A stretch of 28,046 nucleotides of DNA, from positions 9,466 to 37,511 of the forward strand of contig DFIN01000018.1 of assembly GCA_002372135.1 (NCBI GenBank), given 5' to 3'. Origin of the DNA: Bacteroidales bacterium UBA3696 (GTDB lineage Bacteria; Bacteroidota; Bacteroidia; Bacteroidales; Paludibacteraceae). Positions 14,679 through 22,804 of this stretch are shown one piece after another. Every line of letters starts with the position of its first letter. The stretch's first letter is position 1. Below the pieces are notes generated by a model that saw only the letters and a program-made list of their open reading frames with translations, did not search any database and was not told the DNA's origin. The position numbers and the translations under genes are program-made.

Positions 14679-16670
14679 ATGAAAAAAACTCTTTTTCCCC
14701 TTTTTCTTTATGTATTTGCTGCGGCTGTAGTGCTTACCGGCTGTCGTCCGTCAGTCGATAGTCAGGATTCAACCGAATTGTATGCCTCCCACAAACCTTA
14801 TACCCGCTGGTGGTGGCATTCGGCAGTCATTGACACTAACGATGTGCGTGACCAACTCATTTGGCTCAAAGACCATGAATTCGGCGGGGTGGAAATCGCG
14901 TGGATATATCCCATGTATTGCGACAGTACGACTCCTCATCCTGATTTTCTCTCAAAAGAATGGGCTGCGCCCGTCAATGTGGCAAAGCGTGTGGCGGATT
15001 CTTTAGGGTTAGGTTGTGATTTCACGTTCGGCACCATGTGGCCCTTTGCCGATGTGGATCTGCCGGACGGCGACCAGACACGCAACTTTTTTGACAGTGT
15101 GGAGATAGCCCGCCGTCCCCTTGTGTGGGATCATCCGCGTGTGGCGCGCATCATCAACCACCTTGATAGCAACGTTTTCTATCGCTATGCCGACAAGATG
15201 AACCGCGGCTTGCAGCAGGCGTACCAAGGCTCTCGTTCCGGTTTGTTTGTCGATTCGTGGGAAGTGGAAACAGAGTACCTCTATACGCCCGGTTTTGAGC
15301 AGACCTTTATGGCAGAGCATGGCTATGACATCCTGCCCTATCTGCGCGATACCATGCTGATGGATATGCGCACGCACGAGATCTATGACCACGATGTGTT
15401 CTACGACTATATGCACACCCTTTCGGGTTATGTCCTCCATCAGTTCTACGAGCCTTTTGCCCGCAATGCCGAGCGCAACGGCTGTTTCTCGCGTTCGCAG
15501 TGCGGCGGTGCCCCTACCGACCTGCTTACTGCCTTTGCCACAGTGGATATACCCGAGACCGAAGCCATCCTGTACGAACCGTGTTTCAGCAAAATTGCCG
15601 CTTCGGCTGCCACATTGGCGGACCGTGATGCAGTTACAGCCGAGACTTTCACTTGTGCCTACGGCTGGACCAGCCTGCGCTATAACAATTTCCGAGGACA
15701 CTCGCCCCACCAAGGCAAAGAGCAGATTGCGGACTTGCGCCTGATTTGTGATGCCCTCTTTGCCAATGGCACCAACCAAATCATTTGGCACGGCATGCCC
15801 TTCAACCACCTTGGCGATACGACCAACTATTTCTACACCACCTGCCAAGTCAGTATGCACCCCGAAAATAACCTTACCGGGCAGCCGCTGACCGACTTCA
15901 ACCGCTATATGACTACTGTGTCGGACTATATGCGCCGAGGCGAGAACTACGCTGACGTGGCTGTCTATATGCCCTTGGAAGATGCTTGGATGGCAGGCAA
16001 GTACCCGGACGAGGTACACAAGCAGATGGCATGGCTGTGGGGACAATATGAGATGCGCTTCATCCAAACGCCTGAATTCCTCAAAGGACGGCAACCGCTA
16101 TGGGTGAACGAGCATTTCTTGCAAAAAGCCACCTTCCGCAAAGGCAAATTGCTATGCGGTAAGACGGCTTTCAACAGCCTGTATTGCGATGTGGAATACA
16201 TGGAACTGACGGCCCTGCAACGCCTGCAACGCCTCGCATGGCAGGGGCTGCCCATCTGTATGGCTCGCCTGCCCAAAGAACCCGGTAAAGTAAAGCATGA
16301 GGAAGAATATGCCGAAGCACTCAACGCACTGCTTGCTTTTGAGAACGTGATAACGGATGCTAAACTCTTTGAGGTAGGCAAACCCCTCATCGAAGGTGAC
16401 AACCTGCCCGACTTCTGGGTGCGCCAAGACGGCGAGGACTACTTCGTCTTTGTAGCCAATCCGATGACGCAAACCATTCAGTACCCGCTTGCGTATGAAT
16501 ATGCGTTTACCGACCAAGGCAGCGAGCGGAGGATACTGGTGAATCACCACCAGCGCCAAGACCCGATCCTCTTGCACTTCCGCCCCAACGAGTCGCTGAT
16601 GCTTCACATCACTCCGAGTGGGGTAGAGCAGATCGACCTTAACTATACGGCTCCCCATTTGCCGCAATAA
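14679..16670 (+). CDS. GH106-like glycoside hydrolase lipoprotein
   Basis: A 663-residue lipoprotein. The signal peptide ends in the lipobox LTGC, with the lipidated Cys at residue 22. The mature protein opens with KPYTRWWWHSAVIDTND and FGGVEIAWIYPMY, the signature of glycoside hydrolase family 106 and relatives, whose known members release alpha-L-rhamnose. Further family-like segments are LGLGCDFTFGTMWPF, FVDSWEVETEYLYTPGFE, HGYDILPYLRD, VDIPETEAILYE, DAVTAETFTCAYGWTS and a region on an available NGTNQIIWHGMPFNH. Characterised GH106 enzymes are about 1000 residues with extra beta domains; this one is shorter and seems to end soon after the catalytic barrel and a small sandwich. It has no SusC/SusD partner nearby, so its glycan is unknown. 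It may be periplasmic or on the outer membrane. Confidence 0.68.
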   Translation: MKKTLFPLFLYVFAAAVVLTGCRPSVDSQDSTELYASHKPYTRWWWHSAVIDTNDVRDQLIWLKDHEFGGVEIAWIYPMYCDSTTPHPDFLSKEWAAPVNVAKRVADSLGLGCDFTFGTMWPFADVDLPDGDQTRNFFDSVEIARRPLVWDHPRVARIINHLDSNVFYRYADKMNRGLQQAYQGSRSGLFVDSWEVETEYLYTPGFEQTFMAEHGYDILPYLRDTMLMDMRTHEIYDHDVFYDYMHTLSGYVLHQFYEPFARNAERNGCFSRSQCGGAPTDLLTAFATVDIPETEAILYEPCFSKIAASAATLADRDAVTAETFTCAYGWTSLRYNNFRGHSPHQGKEQIADLRLICDALFANGTNQIIWHGMPFNHLGDTTNYFYTTCQVSMHPENNLTGQPLTDFNRYMTTVSDYMRRGENYADVAVYMPLEDAWMAGKYPDEVHKQMAWLWGQYEMRFIQTPEFLKGRQPLWVNEHFLQKATFRKGKLLCGKTAFNSLYCDVEYMELTALQRLQRLAWQGLPICMARLPKEPGKVKHEEEYAEALNALLAFENVITDAKLFEVGKPLIEGDNLPDFWVRQDGEDYFVFVANPMTQTIQYPLAYEYAFTDQGSERRILVNHHQRQDPILLHFRPNESLMLHITPSGVEQIDLNYTAPHLPQ

Positions 16671-16718
16671 TCCATCCGAAAAAAATAGTAACTGTTAACT
16701 ATAAATTATTAACTTAAT

Positions 16719-17312
16719 ATGAAGTTCCAAACAATTCTTAATGTGATTTTTGGCGTTGCCATCGTTGTTTTGTGTGTGTTGATGATTGTGTTGCGTCCGG
16801 CTAAACCGGCAGCAGAAACCGTAGCCGCTTCACCGGCAGCAGAAGGCGGAATGCCTATCGCGTATCTGAATGTGGATAGCCTGCTTGCCAACTATGAGTT
16901 TGCCAAACAAGCGCAAGAAACGCTGATGAGCAAACAGGAAAATGCTCGCCTGCAATTCAACCAAAAAGAGCGTACCCTGCAAAAAGAGATGAGCGATTTC
17001 CAACAGAAGTATGAGAATAACGCTTTTCTCAGCCCCGAACGTGCGCAAAGTGAGTACCAACGTCTTCAGAAAAAGCAGCAAGACCTCGACCAATTGGGCG
17101 AGCAACTCACGCGGGACATTATGCTTGAAAATCAAAAACTGAATATCCAATTGGCTGACTCGCTGACCGCTTTCCTCCAAGACTTCAATGCTGACGGACG
17201 GTATCATGTCATCCTGAGCAATAATGCCAAAGATAATGTGTTGATGGCTTCCGAACAGTACGATATTACGAACGAGGTAATCCGTGGAATGAATGCGCGC
17301 TTTAAGAAGTAA
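16719..17312 (+). CDS. OmpH/Skp-like periplasmic chaperone, membrane-anchored
   Basis: A 197-residue protein with one N-terminal membrane segment (residues about 7-25, FGVAIVVLCVLMIVL) with no cleavage site, then an Ala/Pro-rich linker. The domain starts at MPIAYLNVDSLLANYEFAK, the usual opening of OmpH family members. A long charged coiled coil follows (residues about 70-140, rich in Gln, Glu and Lys), then a closing segment with YHVILSNNAKDNVL. Skp-type proteins hold unfolded outer-membrane proteins in the periplasm. Here the following gene, which it overlaps by 20 bases, encodes a likely outer-membrane barrel, so the pair may work together. There is no obvious promoter in the 48 bases after the GH106-like gene. 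Confidence 0.8.
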   Translation: MKFQTILNVIFGVAIVVLCVLMIVLRPAKPAAETVAASPAAEGGMPIAYLNVDSLLANYEFAKQAQETLMSKQENARLQFNQKERTLQKEMSDFQQKYENNAFLSPERAQSEYQRLQKKQQDLDQLGEQLTRDIMLENQKLNIQLADSLTAFLQDFNADGRYHVILSNNAKDNVLMASEQYDITNEVIRGMNARFKK

Positions 17313-19173
17313 CATACTATTGTGGTGGGTGATGATGGGGTGCGCCTGTGCTTTTGCACAAGCCATCCCTGTTCCGCTGACTCAGGTGAGGTTGTACGAC
17401 TTTATTGACGAGTTGGCAACCGATGGCATCATCCAAATCAATGAGGCAGCGCGTCCGTTTACCCAACGGCAAGTCGTACAAATGCTGACTACGGCTCAAC
17501 AGCAAGACAGCCTCTTGGACTACCGCCAACGCAAGGACCTCTATTTCTATCTGAATGAGTTGGCTTTGGCTCGCGACACCATCTATGATGCCGCTTTGCC
17601 CCAAGCCGCTATCATTGAAGGCAAACACAATCGGTTAGGGGCAGTGCAATGGACCAACCACCGCACATTCAATCTCTCGCTGGTGGATCCGCAGTTCTCG
17701 TATATGACCCCTGACAAGAAATTCAAAATGCAAATCCGTCCCATCTTGGGTATGGATGTGTATGCCTCCAAGAAAGGGGCTATATTCAAGCGTTGGTGGG
17801 GAGCGGAACTGACCATGGACATCGTGCATCATGTCAGTATTTGGGGGGCGCTCCGCGATATTTCGTACAATGGCAAGTGGGCACTAAGCAGCAAGTACTT
17901 TCCTACCGATATGGATAAGATGTACGGCGCACGCCTTACCCAACCTGCTTTCCTCAATAACCTGAGCGGAGTGGAATATAAGGAGGCAACCTACGGCGGC
18001 GATTTTTCGGACAGCAAAGGCGGCCTGAGCGTCTATGACTGGTGGGGAAGCCTTTCCGTCAGTCGCGAAAACATACGCTGGGGAGATGCGTACCACTGCT
18101 CCAATATACTGAGCGGACGTAATCCCGCCGTGCCGCAAGTCAGCCTGCAACTGACGCCGGTTTGGTGGTTTCAATTTGACTATTTTCATGCATGGCTTAT
18201 CTCCAATACACTCAACCCGAGCGATTACTACATAGAGAACCTTCGCTCTGTGAACAATACTTTGGTAACTGATACCGTTTATCGTCCGCGTAGCAAGTTT
18301 ATGGCAGCGAATCTGTTCACGTTTATGCCCTGCCGGTGGGTGCATTTCAGCGTGGGAAACTCCATCGTCTATGCTGAGCAGAGCCCGCAAGCACTCTATT
18401 TCATTCCGATTGCCTTCTTCAAGTCGTTAGACCATCTGATGACCAAGGGCACGGGAACGCAGAACCAGAACTCGCAAGTCTTCGCTACCATTACCGTGCG
18501 ACCCGTGCAACACCTTAAACTCTATACTTCGCTCTATGCCGATGAGGTCAAGTGGGAACGATTCAAACCGTCCAATCCTGCCAATAATCCGATCTCCTAT
18601 TTGGTGGGCATGGAATGGGGCGGTTGGCCGGTGAAAGGACTGTCGCTCAAAGCCGAATTTATGCGTTCATACATAGGGTGTTACACCAACTCGGTCGATG
18701 CTATCGAATATACATCTAATTCCTATCTCATGGGGCATTATATGGGAGATAATGCGCAAAGCACTTTTGTTGAAATCAGTTACCGTCCGCTTCGAGGCAT
18801 GACCGTCGCACTTTCTTTAACCGACAATATACGCTTCAATCAATATCGCTATTGGCGCAACGGAATTGGGTATGCCATTGAGCAGAAACCCTTTGACCGC
18901 AATATATTCCGTATGACGGAATGTAGTGCCAAAATGATGTATGAGGTGCACCCCAATATGTTCCTACGGGCAGAAATCACGTACAATCGCGCCAAAGGCT
19001 ACGATAACACGGACGTTCGTACCGTCTCAAAGCAAGGTAAATCGCAAACCTATACCAACGCTGAAATAGGTGAAGTGCTCAATACGGCACAAGGTTATCT
19101 TAATACGTTCTGCCCGGCTTACCTGCAAGGCAATAACCTGACCGCTATGTTGGGCTTCTCGTTTGGCTTCTAA
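17293..19173 (+). CDS. Wzi-like / capsule assembly family outer-membrane barrel protein
   Basis: A 626-residue protein with a signal peptide (cut near AFAQA, residue 24). After a short helical region with RLYDFIDELATDGI and PFTQRQVVQML it becomes a long series of alternating aromatic beta strands. Landmarks are FSYMTPDKKFKMQIRPILG, GAELTMDIVHHVSIWG, a conserved-looking GDAYHCSNILSGRNPAVPQV, and a final strand ending LTAMLGFSFGF, with the terminal Phe of an outer-membrane barrel. The layout fits the Bacteroidota Wzi/capsule-assembly and RemB-like family (Pfam PF14052). Its start at 17293 overlaps the ompH-like gene by 20 bases; a later Met at residue 14 or 15 would cut away most of the signal peptide. 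A role in surface polysaccharide or gliding is inferred only from the family. Confidence 0.65.
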   Translation: MRALRSNILLWWVMMGCACAFAQAIPVPLTQVRLYDFIDELATDGIIQINEAARPFTQRQVVQMLTTAQQQDSLLDYRQRKDLYFYLNELALARDTIYDAALPQAAIIEGKHNRLGAVQWTNHRTFNLSLVDPQFSYMTPDKKFKMQIRPILGMDVYASKKGAIFKRWWGAELTMDIVHHVSIWGALRDISYNGKWALSSKYFPTDMDKMYGARLTQPAFLNNLSGVEYKEATYGGDFSDSKGGLSVYDWWGSLSVSRENIRWGDAYHCSNILSGRNPAVPQVSLQLTPVWWFQFDYFHAWLISNTLNPSDYYIENLRSVNNTLVTDTVYRPRSKFMAANLFTFMPCRWVHFSVGNSIVYAEQSPQALYFIPIAFFKSLDHLMTKGTGTQNQNSQVFATITVRPVQHLKLYTSLYADEVKWERFKPSNPANNPISYLVGMEWGGWPVKGLSLKAEFMRSYIGCYTNSVDAIEYTSNSYLMGHYMGDNAQSTFVEISYRPLRGMTVALSLTDNIRFNQYRYWRNGIGYAIEQKPFDRNIFRMTECSAKMMYEVHPNMFLRAEITYNRAKGYDNTDVRTVSKQGKSQTYTNAEIGEVLNTAQGYLNTFCPAYLQGNNLTAMLGFSFGF

Positions 19174-19200
19174 TGACATACAATCAAATAAATCCATATT

Positions 19201-20532
19201 ATGAACTTTCCTCTTGATAAAGAAACGGTGGACCATATCTGTATAGATTTTGGTTTGCGAAATGCCCACGAACTGGGAGCGGCATCCATCCGCCAATTGG
19301 TGGGCGTAGTGAAGGACATTGAACGCGCAACGGGCGAGGAGTTTATTCACATGGAACTGGGCGAACCCGGACTTCCTGCCGAGCGGATTGGTATCGAAGC
19401 CGAACATCAAGCCCTCTTGGACGGCTACGGCTCCAAGTACCCGGTCATTACAGGTATCCCCGAAGTCAAACACTGGGGCTCGGAGTTCGTAAAAGCGTTT
19501 ATCGGATTGGACATACCTGACGAATGTATCGTCCCTACGGTAGGCTCCATGCAGGCCGCCTTTGCGCTGAATATGACCATGGCGCAGTTAGACAAAAAGC
19601 GCGACACCGTGCTATTCATTGACCCCTGTTTCCCCGTGCAAAAACAGCAGTGCAAAGTCATTGGAGTGAATGTGGATTGCTTTGATGTCGCAGACTTTCG
19701 AGGCGAGAAACTGGCAGACGAACTGGAGCGTCATTTCCAGACCGGTCGGATAGCCGCTATGCTATTCTCCAACCCCAATAACCCCTCATGGATGTGCCTT
19801 ACTGAGAGAGAATTGGAAATAATCGGTCAGATGGCTACCAAGTACAATGTGCTGGTGATCGAAGACCTCGCGTATCTCAATATGGATTTCCGCGATACGA
19901 AACGGGGTGTTCCCTATCAGCCGCCCTATCAACCCTCTGTGGGACGATATACCAACGATTGTGTGCACCTCATCTCCTCCTCTAAGATGTTCTCGTATGC
20001 CGGTCAGCGCGGGGCTATTGTGGCAATGAATCCCAAGTTGGCAAAGCGTTGTTTTTCCGCATTGGCTGAACGATACGGCAACGACGGTCAGTTCCTTCGT
20101 AACTTCGTCTATATCATTCTATATAGTCTTTCCTCCGGCGTAACCCATTCCGTACAACATGCTATGGCGGCCATGTTTCGGGCAGCATGTATGGGGCAAA
20201 TACGGTTTGTGGAAAACACACGTGAGTATGAGCGTCGTGCAGCCCGCATCAAGGAAATCATGCTGCGCAACGGCTTCCATATCGTCTATGACAAAGACGC
20301 AAACGACCAAGAGGTGGGCAACGGCTTCTTCTTTACCTTCGGATATAAGGATTGGACGGGCGAAAAAATGCTCAATAAACTGATTTATTACGGTGTGTCC
20401 GCCATCGCTTTGGGCTCTACTGGTGCACAAAGAGAAGGAATGCGAGGATGTGCCAGTGCTATCCGGAAAGAACAATATGCTCAACTTGACGAACGCCTTC
20501 GTAAATTCAACGAAGACTATAGTAAAAAATGA
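19201..20532 (+). CDS. PLP-dependent class I/II aminotransferase
   Basis: A 443-residue fold-type I aminotransferase. The PLP lysine is Lys262 in LISSSKMFSYAGQRGA. Other cofactor residues are Asn194 in NPNNPSW, Asp222 and Tyr225 in VIEDLAYLNMD, and Arg270 after the lysine. The segment MELGEPGLPAE near the start fits the N-terminal substrate loop of aspartate-type aminotransferases. The substrate cannot be read from the sequence. It follows the Wzi-like gene by 27 bases. Its 3' end overlaps the next gene by 4 bases (ATGA), which argues strongly for co-translation with the kamB-like gene. Together these suggest amino-acid fermentation or a salvage step rather than general transamination, but that is inference. 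Confidence 0.85.
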   Translation: MNFPLDKETVDHICIDFGLRNAHELGAASIRQLVGVVKDIERATGEEFIHMELGEPGLPAERIGIEAEHQALLDGYGSKYPVITGIPEVKHWGSEFVKAFIGLDIPDECIVPTVGSMQAAFALNMTMAQLDKKRDTVLFIDPCFPVQKQQCKVIGVNVDCFDVADFRGEKLADELERHFQTGRIAAMLFSNPNNPSWMCLTERELEIIGQMATKYNVLVIEDLAYLNMDFRDTKRGVPYQPPYQPSVGRYTNDCVHLISSSKMFSYAGQRGAIVAMNPKLAKRCFSALAERYGNDGQFLRNFVYIILYSLSSGVTHSVQHAMAAMFRAACMGQIRFVENTREYERRAARIKEIMLRNGFHIVYDKDANDQEVGNGFFFTFGYKDWTGEKMLNKLIYYGVSAIALGSTGAQREGMRGCASAIRKEQYAQLDERLRKFNEDYSKK

Positions 20533-21404
20533 ACCTGATTGAGGGATTAGCACAAGTCAAAAGTTGTTCGTTAGTCGGCTTGGAGAAGAATACCGGCAAG
20601 ACTGTAACGCTCAACTACTTGCTCACCCATCTGCCTTCTGCTACTCGGGTAGCGGTAACTTCTATCGGCTTGGATGGCGAGAGGCGTGACCAGGTCTTCG
20701 GCAGTGAAAAACCGGAAATAACATTACGACAAGGAATGGTGTTCGCTACGACCGAGAAACACTATCGCGAGCGCCATCTAATTGCTGAATTGTTGGACGT
20801 GAGCGACTTGCCGACGGCTCTCGGTCGATTGGTAACGGCGCGTACAAGGGTGGAAGGCAAGGTGATTGTGGCAGGGCCGGGAAGTACGGAAACGCTTCGG
20901 CGATGGATGCAGACCATTGAAAAAGAGGTGGATCTAATCTTGGTGGACGGAGCGTTGAGCCGGATGAGTCTTGCCTCGCCAACGGTCAGCGAAAGTATGA
21001 TTCTTGCCACGGGTGCCGCCTATTCGGCAAATATAGATACTTTGGTACGCAAGACGGCTTACGTGGTTGAACTTATCCGTTTGCCATTATGGCAACCATG
21101 CGATGAACAACCCGTAGAAATCAACGGAGCCGTTACCGACCGTGTGCTGCAACAAATCATGAACGAGCCGGAAAAGAACAATAACCCCATTCTCATACAG
21201 GATTTTACCAAAGTATTTGCCGACCCGATGGTGTGGCATCGCCTGACGAAGAACCATCCCGTATATGTAAGACAACGCAGCCGTCTATTAGGTGTAACCG
21301 TCAATCCGACTGCTCCCAACGGTATCGTTTTAGACTCTGCTACGCTGTGTAGCCGGTTGAGCGATGCCATAGCGTTGCCTTGTGTGGATCTAATGAAAAG
21401 TTAA
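20529..21404 (+). CDS. KamB-like protein (lysine 5,6-aminomutase reactivase subunit family)
   Basis: A 291-residue cytoplasmic protein with a P-loop near its start: VGLEKNTGKTVTLN, with Lys24 and Thr25 in GKT. A Walker B-like strand DLILVDGALSRMS follows, then a Ser/Thr-rich region (SLASPTVSESMILATGAAYS). This layout and the MutS-like gene 10 bases downstream match the kamB-kamC pairs found beside lysine 5,6-aminomutase in Fusobacterium and Porphyromonas, proposed to reactivate the B12-bound mutase by removing damaged cofactor. The assignment rests on the pairing as much as on motifs. Here there is no kamD, kamE, kal, kdd or kce, and instead an aminotransferase lies upstream with a 4-base overlap. 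The partner enzyme must be elsewhere or different. Confidence 0.6.
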   Translation: MNLIEGLAQVKSCSLVGLEKNTGKTVTLNYLLTHLPSATRVAVTSIGLDGERRDQVFGSEKPEITLRQGMVFATTEKHYRERHLIAELLDVSDLPTALGRLVTARTRVEGKVIVAGPGSTETLRRWMQTIEKEVDLILVDGALSRMSLASPTVSESMILATGAAYSANIDTLVRKTAYVVELIRLPLWQPCDEQPVEINGAVTDRVLQQIMNEPEKNNNPILIQDFTKVFADPMVWHRLTKNHPVYVRQRSRLLGVTVNPTAPNGIVLDSATLCSRLSDAIALPCVDLMKS

Positions 21405-21414
21405 TACGTAGTTT

Positions 21415-22749
21415 ATGCAGTTAAATAAAGCCATATTATTACCTATTGGGCTGCGCTATGTGGTGGATGCATTGCCCCTACAATCAGGAGTGGCACGGAG
21501 AATGCTTTTGGAACGTGAAGCCTATACAGATACCTTCATGTTGGAAGAGCATTATCGGATGCTGCGAACCTATATGGAAGCCATCGCTCCCGTAGAACAG
21601 GATGTGGCGCGGCGCAACTTGCAGTTCCGTTTGCAAGGACTCAAAGACATACGCACCACCTTGGAACATTTGCGGGCACGTAAAACCTTGGACGATATTG
21701 AACTATTTGAGGTCAAGCACCTTGCAATTCTCTTCACCGAAGTAGAAAAGCAGATGCAGCCACTCCATCTAACTCCCTATGATAGGGATGCATCAGCCGT
21801 TGATGAGGTTATCCGTATTTTAGATCCGGACGGATTGAGGATAGCGACTTTCTATATCTACGACTCATATAGTGCCGACTTACGCTCTCTGCGCCAACAA
21901 TTAGAAAAATCACCGCAAGACGAACATCTGTTTGTGGCAGTACAAGAGCAAGAAAACATCATTCGCAAACAATTAGCCGACCAGCTCTTTCCTTACGCTA
22001 CTTTCTTGCAAAAAGTTCTGCTTTCGCTCATTGAAGTGGATATCTTGTTGGCAGAAGCCGTGCAGGCAAAGGAGTGGCAGTTGTGCCTTCCCCAAATAGC
22101 AAAGAACGGAGAAATACGTTTATCGCAGATGTGGCATCCCGAAGTCAAACAGGCTCTGAACGAACGGCACCGTGAATACCAACGCAACGATATTTGTGTC
22201 GGCGATGTTCCTACCATCCTTACCGGTTCCAATATGGGCGGCAAAACAATCGTGCTGAAAACGGTAGGGCTATGCCAAATGCTCATGCTTTACGGGATGG
22301 CTATACCGGCAAAGGAAGCCGTTTTGCCGCTTCGCGAACATATTTATTGCTGCATGGCGGATGGTCAGAGTGTGGAAGAAGGGCTCAGTTCGTTTGCTGC
22401 CGAGATGCAGCAACTGAACGTCATCATACAGGCAGCAAGGCAAGGACAGAGTATGTTAGCCCTTATCGATGAACCGGCGCGCACTACCAATCCCGTAGAA
22501 GGCACAGCCTTGGTGTCCGCATTGATAGCCGTGCTCAAGCAGACACAGTGTAGCGCACTTGTTGTAACCCACTATACCATCAATGCACACCATTGTCCTT
22601 GTCTGCGTGTACGAGGTATGGAAAATGGTACGATGAACTACTGCCTTGAAGAAGCGCATGAGGGAGAAGTGCCGCATGAAGCATTGCGCATTGCAGAGAG
22701 TTTGGGGATAGATGCCCAATGGCTGCAGCTTGCCAAAGAGGCGGTATAA
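21415..22749 (+). CDS. MutS-like ATPase, KamC-type reactivase candidate
   Basis: A 444-residue protein with the MutS ATPase domain in its C-terminal half. The Walker A motif is TGSNMGGKT (residues 270-278) and Walker B is ALIDEPARTT (Asp352, Glu353). A VVTHYTINAH segment holds the switch histidine. The N-terminal half is helical (a lever/core-like region), and the mismatch-recognition and connector domains of true MutS are missing, so DNA mismatch repair is unlikely. Short MutS-like proteins of this type are paired with KamB near lysine 5,6-aminomutase. The kamB-like gene directly upstream (10-base gap) supports this reading. It is the last gene of the plus-strand run and is followed by a hairpin terminator. 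Confidence 0.7.
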   Translation: MQLNKAILLPIGLRYVVDALPLQSGVARRMLLEREAYTDTFMLEEHYRMLRTYMEAIAPVEQDVARRNLQFRLQGLKDIRTTLEHLRARKTLDDIELFEVKHLAILFTEVEKQMQPLHLTPYDRDASAVDEVIRILDPDGLRIATFYIYDSYSADLRSLRQQLEKSPQDEHLFVAVQEQENIIRKQLADQLFPYATFLQKVLLSLIEVDILLAEAVQAKEWQLCLPQIAKNGEIRLSQMWHPEVKQALNERHREYQRNDICVGDVPTILTGSNMGGKTIVLKTVGLCQMLMLYGMAIPAKEAVLPLREHIYCCMADGQSVEEGLSSFAAEMQQLNVIIQAARQGQSMLALIDEPARTTNPVEGTALVSALIAVLKQTQCSALVVTHYTINAHHCPCLRVRGMENGTMNYCLEEAHEGEVPHEALRIAESLGIDAQWLQLAKEAV

Positions 22750-22755
22750 AAAACA

Positions 22756-22784
22756 AACGAGGGACTTTTGGCAAGCCCCTCGTT
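22756..22784. terminator. Two-way terminator between the kamC-like and antiporter genes
   Basis: Arms 22756-22763 and 22777-22784 pair over 8 bases, extended by three more pairs (CTT with AAG) after one mismatch, closing on a 5-base loop. On the minus strand it is followed by a long T run (TTTGTTTTTT), and it starts 20 bases after the stop of the minus-strand antiporter gene. On the plus strand it is 7 bases after the kamC-like stop, with a weaker T tract. Confidence 0.8.
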
Positions 22785-22804
22785 GCATATTTATGATTCG
22801 CTGC

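Noticed and set aside
15009..16094. 361-codon antisense frame within the GH106-like gene
   Set aside because: The plus-strand frame has a lipobox and family motifs throughout. The antisense frame shows no domain and no promoter.
21415..22749. DNA mismatch repair MutS
   Set aside because: It has the ATPase domain but no mismatch-recognition domain, is about half the usual length, and is paired with a KamB-like gene.
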